This document shows positions 1 to 7,337 of a stretch of 33,095 nucleotides of DNA, one piece after another. The notes under the pieces are model-generated. The model saw only the letters and a list, made by a program, of their open reading frames with translations. It made no database searches and was not told where the DNA came from. Every line of letters starts with the position of its first letter. The first letter of the stretch is position 1. Position numbers and translations under genes: made by a program. The stretch is from Bacteroidales bacterium (lineage in GTDB: Bacteria; Bacteroidota; Bacteroidia; Bacteroidales; UBA1715), in NCBI GenBank assembly GCA_031286165.1, contig JAITUU010000050.1:1-33095 (forward strand). Direction: 5' to 3'.

Positions 1-34
1 CCCCTTGTTAAAACAGTACAACAGAAACAACAAG

Positions 35-199
35 ATGCAAATAAAACTATTTTTGATTTCAATAAGCGAGTACGAAACTCGCAACGAAGAGTTGAACAAA
101 TTTTTGCGCAGCAAAAAAGCCCTTTTGAAGCGAAATCACACCCTGTGGGAGCATGGGTATTTTGCAAAAAAACTGACGGTGTATAGGTTGAAAAAATAG
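35..199 (+). pseudogene. Fragment resembling a DGR-associated HRDC-type accessory protein, probably frameshifted
   Basis: The frame from the ATG at 35 gives about 54 residues. Its first 30 (MQIKLF..., then EELNKFLRSKKALL) resemble, from memory, the N-terminus of small HRDC-domain proteins found beside reverse transcriptases in Bacteroidetes diversity-generating retroelements. After codon 122-124 that frame loses the resemblance. The overlapping frame that ends at the TAG at 184-186 instead reads EAKSHPVGAWVFCKKTDG, which looks like the continuation of that family (a Gly-Ala-Trp...Phe-Cys segment). One missing base near 125-127 would join the two. No reverse transcriptase, template repeat or variable repeat is visible in this window. 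The frame from 1 to 186 could alternatively be the tail of an unrelated protein. The family assignment is from memory and tentative. Confidence 0.3.
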
Positions 200-205
200 T
201 TTCAG

Positions 206-245
206 TTTTCCGATTAGTCAATTAGCCGATTAGTCGATTAGTCAA
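206..245. repeat. Period-8 degenerate tandem array (TTAGNNNA units)
   Basis: Five consecutive octamers run TTTTCCGA, TTAGTCAA, TTAGCCGA, TTAGTCGA, TTAGTCAA. The first two bases and the last base of every unit are constant. It lies between the broken fragment and the mce promoter and has no coding potential. It belongs to the same style of array seen at 7284, 26403, 31534 and 31675. Confidence 0.75.
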
Positions 246-295
246 TCATTTCTACCCTCAAAATACTTTTATTGTATTTTATTGCGCAAAACATA

Positions 296-325
296 TTGCC
301 ATGAATAAGAAAATTTTTACTTTTG
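296..325 (+). promoter_or_regulatory. Bacteroidetes-type promoter of the methylmalonyl-CoA operon
   Basis: A TTG at 296-298 is followed after 19 nt by TACTTTTG at 318-325, an exact TAnnTTTG match. Transcription would start near 331, leaving a leader of about 30 nt before the mce ATG at 361. Confidence 0.65.
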
Positions 326-360
326 GAAAATTTTAAAAATTTAGAAAAATAAATAAACGT

Positions 361-768
361 ATGAAACCTACACACATTGAACACATTGGTATTGCGGTAG
401 AAAATTTGGACGAACAAATTAAATACTACGAAGACATTCTTGGTTTGAAATGTTACAACATTGAAGAAGTTGCCGACCAAAAAGTGCGTACTGCTTTTTT
501 CAAAGTTGGCGACACCAAAATTGAATTATTGGAGGCTACCAGCCCCGAAAGCGCAGTTGCAAAATTTATTGAGAAAAAAGGACAGGGCGTGCATCACATT
601 GCCTACGCAGTAGATAGCGTGCAACGCGCTCTCGACGCAGCCGCATCACACGGCGTTCAGTTGATAGACAAGGCTCCCCGCAAAGGTGCCGAAGGGTTGA
701 ATATTGCATTTTTGCACCCAAAATCAACGTTCGGAGTACTAACCGAAGTGTGCGAACAACCAAAATAA
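361..768 (+). CDS. mce: Methylmalonyl-CoA epimerase
   Basis: This 135-residue protein is a two-module vicinal-oxygen-chelate (glyoxalase-fold) enzyme of the usual epimerase length. It interconverts (R)- and (S)-methylmalonyl-CoA, linking the B12-dependent mutase to the decarboxylase in the succinate-propionate pathway. Probable metal ligands are His8 (HIGIAV), Glu55 (KIELLE), one of His78/His79 (GVHHIAY) and Glu129 (TEV). It is the first gene of an operon: mmdA starts 22 nt after its stop, and a good promoter lies at 296-325. The ATG at 361 is preceded by an A-rich leader typical of the phylum. The mutase genes are not in this window. The fold and neighbours make the assignment secure. Confidence 0.95.
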   Translation: MKPTHIEHIGIAVENLDEQIKYYEDILGLKCYNIEEVADQKVRTAFFKVGDTKIELLEATSPESAVAKFIEKKGQGVHHIAYAVDSVQRALDAAASHGVQLIDKAPRKGAEGLNIAFLHPKSTFGVLTEVCEQPK

Positions 769-790
769 ATAACGAAAAAATAAAATACGT

Positions 791-2350
791 ATGAGTAATC
801 AAGATAAATTAAACAAATTGATAGAACTCCGCAGCAAAGCACGAGTGGGCGGAGGCGAAAAAAGAATAGAAGCGCAACACGCAAAAGGAAAATACACTGC
901 TCGCGAGCGTGTAGAAATGTTGCTCGATGAAGGTAGTTTTGAAGAATATGATATGTTCAAAGAACACCGCTGTACCAACTTCGGCATGGAAAAACAAACG
1001 TTTTTGGGCGATGGCGTGGTAGTGGGTAGCGGAACCATTGACGGACGATTGGTATTTGTGTTTGCGCAAGATTTTACCGTAATAGGCGGTTCGCTTTCGG
1101 AAACCATGTCGCAAAAAATTTGCAAAATTATGGATATGGCTATGAAAGCAGGTGCACCGGTAATAGGATTGAACGATAGCGGTGGTGCTCGTATTCAAGA
1201 AGGTATTCAAAGTTTGGCGGGCTATTCCGAAATTTTTCAACGCAATATTATGGCATCGGGTGTCATTCCGCAAATTTCGGCAATTATGGGTCCTTGCGCC
1301 GGTGGTGCGGTGTATTCTCCTGCATTGACCGACTTTATTTTTATGACCGAGCAAAACAGTTATATGTTCCTTACCGGACCAAAAGTGGTAAAAACCGTAA
1401 CCGGCGAAGATATTTCGGTGGACGATTTGGGTGGAGCCTATATGCACAATACCAAATCGGGTGTGGCGCAATTCATGTCGGCAGACGAAAAAGAGTGTTT
1501 GATGACCATTCGCAAACTGATGAGTTATATTCCGCAAAATAATTTGGAAGAGCCGGTGCGTACTGCAATTACCGACCCTATCGAACGCACCTGCGATGTG
1601 CTCAATGATATAATTCCTGAAAATCCGAAAAAAGCCTACGATATGCAAGAAGTAATCAATTGTATAGTAGATAACGGCGACTTTTTGGAAGTTCACAAAG
1701 GATTTGCAAAAAATATTATTGTAGGATTTGCCAAAGTAGGCGGAGTGCCGGTGGGTGTAGTTGCCAATCAACCGCAATTTTACGGCGGTGTGCTCGATAT
1801 AGAGGCTTCACGCAAAGGAGCGCGTTTTGTGCGTTTCTGTGATGCCTTCAATATTCCACTTCTTACGCTTGTGGACGTTCCCGGATTTTTACCCGGAAGT
1901 ACCCAAGAATACGGCGGCGTAATTACTCACGGAGCAAAATTGCTTTTCGCTTACGGCGAGGCTACTGTGCCCAAAGTTACCGTAACACTGCGTAAATCTT
2001 ACGGAGGAGCGCATATTGTAATGAGTTGCAAGCAACTTCGCGGCGATGTGAACTATGCGTGGCCCTCTGCCGAAATTGCAGTAATGGGTGCCGATGGTGC
2101 GGTGGAAGTATTGTATGCCAAAGAAATTGCCGCGCAAGAAAGCGAAGAGGCAAAAGCAGCAAAATATGCAGAGAAAAAACAAGAATACAACGACTTGTTT
2201 GCCAACCCATATCAAGCAGCAAAATACGGCTTTATAGACGATGTAATAGAACCTCGCAATACTCGTTTCAGAGTATATCGCGCCTTACAACGTTTGCAAA
2301 CCAAGCGAGTAACCAATCCATTGAAAAAACATTGTAACATACCTTTATAA
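791..2350 (+). CDS. mmdA: Methylmalonyl-CoA decarboxylase alpha subunit (carboxyltransferase)
   Basis: The 519-residue protein is a biotin-dependent acyl-CoA carboxyltransferase with both crotonase-like halves. The N-terminal half shows [15 protein letters not shown] and [16 protein letters not shown], whose glycine-rich loops form oxyanion holes. The C-terminal half shows [12 protein letters not shown] and [10 protein letters not shown], and the chain ends in KKHCNIPL, close to the family's usual KKHGNIPL. In the cytosol it moves the carboxyl group of (S)-methylmalonyl-CoA to biotin on the carrier encoded two genes downstream. Sequence alone cannot fully separate it from the beta subunit of propionyl-CoA carboxylase. 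The adjacent epimerase, OadG-like subunit and single-domain biotin carrier favour the decarboxylase. Confidence 0.93.
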   Translation: MSNQDKLNKLIELRSKARVGGGEKRIEAQHAKGKYTARERVEMLLDEGSFEEYDMFKEHRCTNFGMEKQTFLGDGVVVGSGTIDGRLVFVFAQDFTVIGGSLSETMSQKICKIMDMAMKAGAPVIGLNDSGGARIQEGIQSLAGYSEIFQRNIMASGVIPQISAIMGPCAGGAVYSPALTDFIFMTEQNSYMFLTGPKVVKTVTGEDISVDDLGGAYMHNTKSGVAQFMSADEKECLMTIRKLMSYIPQNNLEEPVRTAITDPIERTCDVLNDIIPENPKKAYDMQEVINCIVDNGDFLEVHKGFAKNIIVGFAKVGGVPVGVVANQPQFYGGVLDIEASRKGARFVRFCDAFNIPLLTLVDVPGFLPGSTQEYGGVITHGAKLLFAYGEATVPKVTVTLRKSYGGAHIVMSCKQLRGDVNYAWPSAEIAVMGADGAVEVLYAKEIAAQESEEAKAAKYAEKKQEYNDLFANPYQAAKYGFIDDVIEPRNTRFRVYRALQRLQTKRVTNPLKKHCNIPL

Positions 2351-2359
2351 TTTATAACT

Positions 2360-2704
2360 ATGGAAATTTTAGCAATTGTTTGGGGAGAAGCCTTCGCTTT
2401 CGCGGGATTTTGTATGCTGGTAGTATTTACGGTGCTTACCTTGCTTGTGGGCGTGCTCACGGTGTGGGGAAAAGTGATGGCAAAACAAGGCGCAAAACAA
2501 CAAGTGGCAGCGGCACCGGTGGCAGCACCCGTGCGTGCGGCAAGTGCCGGAGAACCCAATGAACAGGAAAAAGCGGCTATCGCTGCGGCGTTGTATTTGT
2601 TTTTTGGCAACAATCACGACATTGAAAGTTATGCAATCACTATGAAAGACGTGCAATCGCCTTGGAACGACAAATCGTATGGTATTAACAATTTACACAG
2701 ATAA
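2360..2704 (+). CDS. OadG-like small membrane subunit of the decarboxylase
   Basis: This 114-residue protein starts 9 nt after mmdA. It has one strong transmembrane helix (about residues 10-36, with FCMLVVFTVLTLLVGVLTVW), a basic stretch, an Ala/Pro/Val-rich linker (about 45-65) and a conserved-looking tail with EKAAIAAALYLFF and SPWNDKSYG. That is the architecture of the gamma/delta subunit of sodium-pumping decarboxylases (OadG/MmdD), which anchors and assembles the complex at the inner membrane. The tail resembles the Bacteroidetes version of this subunit. It is the strongest local sign that the operon encodes a membrane-bound decarboxylase and not a soluble propionyl-CoA carboxylase. Confidence 0.8.
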   Translation: MEILAIVWGEAFAFAGFCMLVVFTVLTLLVGVLTVWGKVMAKQGAKQQVAAAPVAAPVRAASAGEPNEQEKAAIAAALYLFFGNNHDIESYAITMKDVQSPWNDKSYGINNLHR

Positions 2705-2708
2705 AAAC

Positions 2709-3140
2709 ATGAAAACATTCAAATTCACAATAGACTCAAATAAATATGAGGTAGCGGTGCAAAGCGTAGAAGAAGACGTGGTAAACCTTACGCTCAATGG
2801 TAAAAACTACGCAGTAGCCGTAGAACGCGAAAAAACTGCCGCTCCCGTAATAGCACCGGTGGCAACTCCAAAACCTGCTGCCGCAGCACCTGCTGCTGCT
2901 CCGCAAGCATCGGCACCTGCCGGCGCAAAAGCAGTAAAATCGCCACTTCCGGGCACTGTGCTTCAAGTGAAAGTGCAAGCCGGACAAAGCGTAAAACGCG
3001 GTGATGTGATAGTGGTGTTGGAATCTATGAAAATGGAAAACAACATAATGGCTGAAAAAAACGGTGTTATCAAATCAATCAGCGTAACCGCCGGACAAAG
3101 CATTATGCAAGGCGATGCACTCTTTGAATTGGAAGCATAA
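2709..3140 (+). CDS. mmdC: Biotin carboxyl carrier protein of the decarboxylase
   Basis: The start chosen is the ATG at 2709, giving 143 residues and a 4-nt gap after the previous stop. The in-frame codon at 2679 would overlap that gene and add only ten unlike residues. The N-terminal 40 residues form a small domain (MKTFKFTIDSNKYEVAV). An Ala/Pro linker (about 45-75) follows, then a biotinyl/lipoyl domain (about 76-143). The biotin attachment lysine is Lys108 in ESMKMEN. Biotin here carries CO2 from MmdA to the sodium-translocating beta subunit. A terminator follows at 3166, so this is the last gene of the operon, and no beta subunit gene is present. Confidence 0.92.
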   Translation: MKTFKFTIDSNKYEVAVQSVEEDVVNLTLNGKNYAVAVEREKTAAPVIAPVATPKPAAAAPAAAPQASAPAGAKAVKSPLPGTVLQVKVQAGQSVKRGDVIVVLESMKMENNIMAEKNGVIKSISVTAGQSIMQGDALFELEA

Positions 3141-3165
3141 TAAGAATCAGCACTCCAAAATGTGT

Positions 3166-3206
3166 AAAAAGAGATTGTTCCGTTGTGAATAATCTCTTTT
3201 TTTTAT
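3166..3206 (+). terminator. Rho-independent terminator of the mce-mmd operon
   Basis: An 11-bp stem AAAAAGAGATT (3166-3176) pairs with AATCTCTTTTT (3191-3201) around a 14-nt loop, followed by a run of T. It lies 25 nt after the biotin carrier stop codon. Confidence 0.8.
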
Positions 3207-3214
3207 TATTTTTG
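3183..3214 (+). promoter_or_regulatory. Candidate promoter of nadK overlapping the upstream terminator
   Basis: TTG at 3183-3185, in the loop of the terminator, is followed after 21 nt by TATTTTTG at 3207-3214, an exact TAnnTTTG match just past the T-run. The start would be near 3220, giving a leader of about 55 nt for nadK. Confidence 0.45.
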
Positions 3215-3249
3215 TTGTAATAGGTATCACTTGTTCGGTATCAGAAAAA

Positions 3250-3270
3250 TTCTAACCACTAATCACTAAT
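3250..3270. repeat. Short period-7 array before nadK
   Basis: Three heptamers run TTCTAAC, CACTAAT, CACTAAT, ending 4 nt before the nadK ATG. The same kind of heptamer run with CTAA at a fixed phase precedes comB at 7311-7337. Confidence 0.55.
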
Positions 3271-3274
3271 TTAT

Positions 3275-4147
3275 ATGAACATAGCACTCTTTGGTTTCGG
3301 AATTTCCGAAGATTATTACTCTGATATAGAAGCAATTATACATACATTGGTGCACGATACGCCCCACACGATTTCCATATATGGTAGTTTTGCCGAAAAA
3401 TTGCATAAAAAAGGTTTTAAAACCTACGGAATAGCCGAATATACTGAGGTTGCTGCCGAAAGTTTCGATTTTGTGTTCAGTTTGGGCGGCGATGGCACCT
3501 TTTTGAAATGTGCGCATTTATTTTACAAAATAGAAGTGCCGCTGGTGGGTATTAATTTCGGAAAACTCGGATTTTTGGCAGACGTAATGCCGGAACAAAT
3601 ACATACGTATTTAGAAAAATTGGAGAAAAAACAATATACAATTTGCACCCGCACCATGCTCGATTACTATTCGGAATTTGACACCACCATTCATGGTATG
3701 GCACTCAACGAAATTACCGTGCAAAAAAGTAACAACCTCAAACTCATACGCCTCAAAATTTCACTCAACGGCAGTCCGGTATATTCGTTTTGGGCAGATG
3801 GTATTATTATATCCACTCCCACAGGCTCTACGGGTTATGCCCTCAGTTTGGGCGGACCTATTATTACACCCGATAGCAACACGCTGGCAATAGTGCCCAT
3901 TGCGCCCCACTCGCTCACCATGCGTCCGCTCATAGTGCCCGATAATAGTGTGATAGAAATAGAGGCACATGGTGAATTTACCGACTTTTTTATTTCCGGC
4001 GATTATAAATCGCAGCAAGTGAAAATTCTACCCAAATTGATAATCAAAAAGTCGATGTTCAACGTATTCACTGTGCAATTCGATGATACATCCTTCTTTG
4101 AAATTTTGCAAAACAAATTGCAGTTAGGACTTGATGTGAGGAAGTAA
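3275..4147 (+). CDS. nadK: NAD kinase
   Basis: The 290-residue protein is the usual length for bacterial NAD kinase, which phosphorylates NAD+ to NADP+ in the cytosol. The diagnostic GGDGT motif is at residues 71-75, in VFSLGGDGTFLK. It is followed by GINFGKLGFLAD, an Asn-Glu pair in MALNEITV, and the glycine-rich STPTGSTGYALSLGGP segment that builds the NAD site. The start follows a heptamer repeat, and no alternative in-frame start upstream is needed. The DUF5131 gene begins 17 nt after its stop and may be co-transcribed. Confidence 0.96.
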   Translation: MNIALFGFGISEDYYSDIEAIIHTLVHDTPHTISIYGSFAEKLHKKGFKTYGIAEYTEVAAESFDFVFSLGGDGTFLKCAHLFYKIEVPLVGINFGKLGFLADVMPEQIHTYLEKLEKKQYTICTRTMLDYYSEFDTTIHGMALNEITVQKSNNLKLIRLKISLNGSPVYSFWADGIIISTPTGSTGYALSLGGPIITPDSNTLAIVPIAPHSLTMRPLIVPDNSVIEIEAHGEFTDFFISGDYKSQQVKILPKLIIKKSMFNVFTVQFDDTSFFEILQNKLQLGLDVRK

Positions 4148-4164
4148 TGTACTAATAAAAATCA

Positions 4165-4911
4165 ATGGAATATTCGTGGAATCCGTGGCATGGGTGCACC
4201 AAAATTTCACCCGGCTGTGCACATTGCTATGTGTATAGGCAAGATGCCATGTACGATTCGGAAAAAAGCAGTAGCGAAGTGAGCAAAAATGCTGATTTCA
4301 ATTTGCCGCTCAAACGCCGGCGTGATAAATCCTACAAAATTCCTTCGGGTGCAGTGCTTTATACTTGTTTTACTTCCGATTTTTTTCTTCCCGCAACCGA
4401 TGAATGGCGCAGAGAGGCATGGGCTATGATTCGCGAGCGGAGCGATGTGCATTTTGTGATTTTTACCAAACGAATTGATAGATTTCATGTATCATTGCCC
4501 GAAGATTGGGGAAGTGCTTACGAAAACGTAACGATTGGCTGCACGGTGGAAAATCAAGAGAGGGCGAATTATCGCCTGCCGATTTTCAATACACTGCCAC
4601 TTCGACACAAATTGATTATTGTAGCCCCCATGCTCGAAGGCATGAACATAGAAGCCTATTTGAATGAATCAATTGAGGAAGTTTCCGTAGGCGGAGAATC
4701 TGGTGCGCAGGCGCGAGCCTTGCATTTCGATTGGGTTCTGGAATTGCGCCGACAGTGCGAGAAATACGCTATTCCCTTTCGCTTTCATCAAACAGGGGCA
4801 AAATTTGTGAAAGACGGAAAATACTATTATATCAAGCGGAAATTTCAACATTCGCAAGCACGCAAAGCCGGTGTAGATTTCCGCGTGGAGGCTGAAAACT
4901 ACGGGCGATAA
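4165..4911 (+). CDS. DUF5131 (phage Gp37/Gp68-like) protein
   Basis: The 248-residue protein opens with MEYSWNPWHGCTKISPGCAHCY, the hallmark of the DUF5131/phage Gp37-Gp68 family. Cys11, Cys18 and Cys21 form a C-x6-C-x2-C cluster that suggests a metal or iron-sulfur site of radical-SAM type. Later family features are YTCFTSDFF, FTKRIDRF, VTIGCTVENQ and SVGGESG. The biochemical function is not established. In many genomes this family sits beside a three-Cys-motif partner protein (TcmP); no such neighbour is visible here. The gene overlaps the convergent FKBP gene by 13 bp at its 3' end and lies 17 nt after nadK, so it looks chromosomal and not part of a prophage. Confidence 0.85.
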   Translation: MEYSWNPWHGCTKISPGCAHCYVYRQDAMYDSEKSSSEVSKNADFNLPLKRRRDKSYKIPSGAVLYTCFTSDFFLPATDEWRREAWAMIRERSDVHFVIFTKRIDRFHVSLPEDWGSAYENVTIGCTVENQERANYRLPIFNTLPLRHKLIIVAPMLEGMNIEAYLNESIEEVSVGGESGAQARALHFDWVLELRRQCEKYAIPFRFHQTGAKFVKDGKYYYIKRKFQHSQARKAGVDFRVEAENYGR

Positions 4912-5438
4912 TGCCGTGTTACTACCAGCGTGTAATTCAAAATAGCAAGCGAAGGAATTTTTTGCTGGTCGCCCAGCAAACCGTGTGCCAAATGCGGCGG
5001 AATGAGCAATCGCGCACTATCGCCCTGTGTGAGCATTCGCAATGCCTCTTCCACTCCCGATTCCACTCCGCCTTGCCCCACTTTTATGTTTTTTAACCCC
5101 AGCGAATCAGACGTGTATAACAGCGTGCCGTTCAAAAGCGAAACCGTGTAGGCTAATTGCACCAAATCGCCATCGCGAATGGTGTCGGCATTGCCGCTAC
5201 GCGAAATGGCATACCACAGTCCGCTGCCGCTTGCTTGCATATTCCACTCGTTTTTTTGCGCAAAAAGTGCGATGGTATCTTGCAGGCGTTTCACCCAATC
5301 TTTATTCACTTCTATACTTTTTTCGCGCAGTTGTTCTTCGCTTAGAGCCGAAATGTGCCGATGTTTATTGTTGCTGCACGCGCCGCAAAGGAGGAGTGAG
5401 GCGGCAAAAAAAGCGATATAAAGAGATTTGCTATTCAT
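4899..5438 (-). CDS. Lipoprotein FKBP-type peptidyl-prolyl isomerase (GldI-like)
   Basis: The 179-residue protein begins with a lipoprotein signal peptide: a hydrophobic stretch at about residues 7-17, then CGAC with Cys21 as the likely lipidated residue. After a charged, probably helical segment (about 30-65) comes an FKBP domain (about 80-177) with GDLVQLAYTV, VESGVEEALRML, SARLLIPPHLAHG and a final LNYTLVV strand. It probably assists folding of secreted or outer-membrane proteins in the periplasm. Similar lipoproteins include GldI, tied to gliding and T9SS in flavobacteria, but this equivalence is inference. The promoter box lies at 5457-5464. Confidence 0.88.
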   Translation of the reverse strand: MNSKSLYIAFFAASLLLCGACSNNKHRHISALSEEQLREKSIEVNKDWVKRLQDTIALFAQKNEWNMQASGSGLWYAISRSGNADTIRDGDLVQLAYTVSLLNGTLLYTSDSLGLKNIKVGQGGVESGVEEALRMLTQGDSARLLIPPHLAHGLLGDQQKIPSLAILNYTLVVTRHYRP

Positions 5439-5456
5439 AAGATGTCAATTTTTACG

Positions 5457-5464
5457 CAAAAGTA
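5457..5464 (-). promoter_or_regulatory. -7 element of the FKBP gene
   Basis: On the minus strand this reads TACTTTTG, an exact TAnnTTTG match, 18 nt before the ATG at 5438. No clear TTG is seen at the usual upstream distance. Confidence 0.5.
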
Positions 5465-5549
5465 CGGAAATTCTCTGTAAAATAGGCATTGTAAATGAGA
5501 GTATTATAAAAAAAGTGAGAAAGGAACATAAAATATTGTGGCGAAACAC

Positions 5550-5578
5550 TTGCATGATAAAAAAAAAATGTACTTTTG
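5550..5578 (+). promoter_or_regulatory. Promoter of tRNA-Ser
   Basis: TTG at 5550-5552 and TACTTTTG at 5571-5578 are separated by 18 nt. The -7 element ends 4 nt before the mature tRNA, so the primary transcript would have almost no 5' leader. Confidence 0.65.
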
Positions 5579-5582
5579 CAGC

Positions 5583-5667
5583 GGAGAAATGGCAGAGTGG
5601 TTGAACGCGGCGGTCTTGAAAACCGTTTTACGGCAACGTAACGGGGGTTCGAATCCCTCTTTCTCCG
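5583..5667 (+). tRNA. tRNA-Ser(UGA)
   Basis: The 85-nt cloverleaf has acceptor arms GGAGAAA (5583-5589) and TTTCTCC (5660-5666) with discriminator G at 5667. The anticodon loop CTTGAAA carries TGA. A long variable arm typical of class II tRNA-Ser is present, and the T-loop is TTCGAAT. The CCA end is not encoded. A terminator hairpin follows at 5679. Confidence 0.97.
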
Positions 5668-5678
5668 CTCAACCCTTG

Positions 5679-5710
5679 AAAGCCCGCTGAAAAGTGGGCT
5701 TTTGTTTTTT
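5679..5710 (+). terminator. Terminator after tRNA-Ser
   Basis: A 10-bp stem AAAGCCCGCT / AGTGGGCTTT with a GAAA tetraloop (5679-5702) is followed by a T-rich tract. Confidence 0.85.
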
Positions 5711-5779
5711 TATTCGCGTGCATTTTGTGCAACATTCCACAAAAAATTTCGTTTACCACATTGCAGATAGCAATAGAAT

Positions 5780-5813
5780 TTGCTCAATAATTTACAATTA
5801 AAATGTATTTTTG
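5780..5813 (+). promoter_or_regulatory. Candidate promoter of the O-antigen ligase-like gene
   Basis: TTG at 5780-5782 and TATTTTTG at 5806-5813 are spaced by 23 nt, slightly long. The -7 element lies downstream of the first in-frame ATG at 5780, which supports translation starting at 5831 instead. Confidence 0.5.
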
Positions 5814-5830
5814 CGCGAATAATTACCAAA

Positions 5831-7291
5831 ATGGACGATTTCTCAAAGATTTTTCAATCAAATAAACGATTATATGTGTGCGTGTTTGCATTGGCGGCGT
5901 TGTTTCTTGCTTCCAACATGGTGGCTCTGTACAACGATTCGTGGCTGCTTAGCATAGCATCGCTGGGTTTGTTTTTACTCTTTTTTGCCCTCTTTAATCT
6001 CGATGCCTTACTCATTATTATCATGTTTTTTGTACCCATGTCGGTGGAATTAAAAGTGTTTTTGCCCACCACGCCGCTGAACATGAATTTACCCACCGAA
6101 CCCTTGCTGTTTTTGCTCATGTGTGTATTTTTTGTGAAATTGTTGGTAGAAAAACGTTTCGATAAAAAAGTGCTCACACACCCCGTAACCATTGCTATTT
6201 ACGTGTATGTGGGGTGGTTGCTGCCGAGTTGCATTACCAGCGAAGATGTGGTGGTTTCTTTCAAAAATTTGCTTATGCGTATGTGGTTTATTGTGGGTTT
6301 TTATTTTTTGATGACACAATTAATTGCTGCCGATAAAAAGAATATAAGTCGCTGTGTGATAGCATATTCGCTGGGGATGTTGGTGGCAATTGTTTACACA
6401 ACGTATAATCACGCGCAGTTGGATTTTTCGCAGCAATCGGCGTATAAGGCTATGTTTCCTATTTTCCGCGACCACACCTCGTATGGTGCGGCGTTGGCTA
6501 TGTTGCTGCCGGCGGTGTTTGTGTGTATGCGTTTCAGTCGCCCCGATTTCAATGTAAAAGTGCTCTACATAGTGCTTTTGTGCATATTGTTCGGAGCACT
6601 CATACTTTCCTATTCGCGAGCGGCGTGGTTGGGCGTTGCCATAGCCATAGCGGTATTGGTGCTGGTAAAGTTGAAAATTTCCTTTCGCACACTGTGCATA
6701 GTGCTTGGTTTTCTGGCGGTTATTGTAATTCCTATGCGCAACGAAATGTATTTCGCGTTGCAAAAAAACGACACCGATTCGAGTTTAGATATGATGGACC
6801 ACATGAAATCGGCATCGAATATTAGCACCGATGAATCGAATTTGGAGCGGATTAATCGCTGGAAGGCGGCACTGCGAATGTTTCAGGAACGCCCTGTTAC
6901 CGGGTTTGGATTGGGAACCTACGCTTTCAATTATGCACCGTTTCAAATTTCCGAAGACCTCTCGAATGCCAGCACCAATGCCGGAAACAGAGGAAATGCC
7001 CACAGTGAATATTTGGGGCTTTTAGCAGAAACGGGTGCGGTGGGAATGTTGGCGTATTTGGCAATTATTATAACCACCATTATGGCGGCGGTGCGCGTGT
7101 TCAAGCGTTCAGCATCGGCATTTGCGCGGCAAACTACCTTGTTTTTAATCCTCGCACTTTCAACCTACTATTTACACGGTTTTTTGAATAATTTCTTAGA
7201 TATGGATAAAATTGCATCACTCTTTTGGAGTTTTATGGCAATTATTGTGGTGTTCGATATTGAAACGAAAAACAATACGGCAAAGTGTTAA
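5831..7291 (+). CDS. O-antigen ligase / Wzy-like polytopic membrane protein
   Basis: From the ATG at 5831 the protein has 486 residues and about ten to twelve transmembrane helices. Late in the chain it has the large extracytoplasmic loop typical of the Wzy_C/WaaL family. That loop carries MFQERPVTGFGLGTYAF and, after it, NAHSEYLGLLAETGAVGML, the usual glycine-rich and His/Glu motifs of lipid-linked glycan ligases or polymerases. It probably joins or polymerises an undecaprenyl-linked glycan on the periplasmic side. The upstream ATG at 5780 would add 17 residues but precedes the predicted promoter -7 box. Ligase and polymerase cannot be told apart by sequence. No flippase or large glycan cluster is adjacent, though possible glycan genes lie at 9306-13015. 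Confidence 0.85.
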   Translation: MDDFSKIFQSNKRLYVCVFALAALFLASNMVALYNDSWLLSIASLGLFLLFFALFNLDALLIIIMFFVPMSVELKVFLPTTPLNMNLPTEPLLFLLMCVFFVKLLVEKRFDKKVLTHPVTIAIYVYVGWLLPSCITSEDVVVSFKNLLMRMWFIVGFYFLMTQLIAADKKNISRCVIAYSLGMLVAIVYTTYNHAQLDFSQQSAYKAMFPIFRDHTSYGAALAMLLPAVFVCMRFSRPDFNVKVLYIVLLCILFGALILSYSRAAWLGVAIAIAVLVLVKLKISFRTLCIVLGFLAVIVIPMRNEMYFALQKNDTDSSLDMMDHMKSASNISTDESNLERINRWKAALRMFQERPVTGFGLGTYAFNYAPFQISEDLSNASTNAGNRGNAHSEYLGLLAETGAVGMLAYLAIIITTIMAAVRVFKRSASAFARQTTLFLILALSTYYLHGFLNNFLDMDKIASLFWSFMAIIVVFDIETKNNTAKC

Positions 7292-7337
7292 TGTGCTAAT
7301 ATGCTAATAAATTCTAAATACTAACAACTAATCCCTA
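7284..7337. repeat. Period-8 then period-7 array across a stop codon
   Basis: Octamers AGTGTTAA, TGTGCTAA, TATGCTAA (7284-7307) include the stop codon of the preceding gene. After a short break, heptamers ATACTAA, CAACTAA, TCCCTAA run to the base before the comB ATG. Every unit ends in TAA. The array fills the whole intergenic gap, so any comB leader is made of it. Confidence 0.7.

Noticed and set aside
809..1777. Minus-strand frame of 322 codons opposite mmdA
   Set aside because: It is a shadow of mmdA: rich in His, Arg, Phe and Cys with no recognisable domain, and fully overlapped by a clear enzyme gene.
5780..5830. Upstream start of the O-antigen ligase-like protein
   Set aside because: The codons overlap the predicted promoter. 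The ATG at 5831 follows the -7 element at a normal distance.
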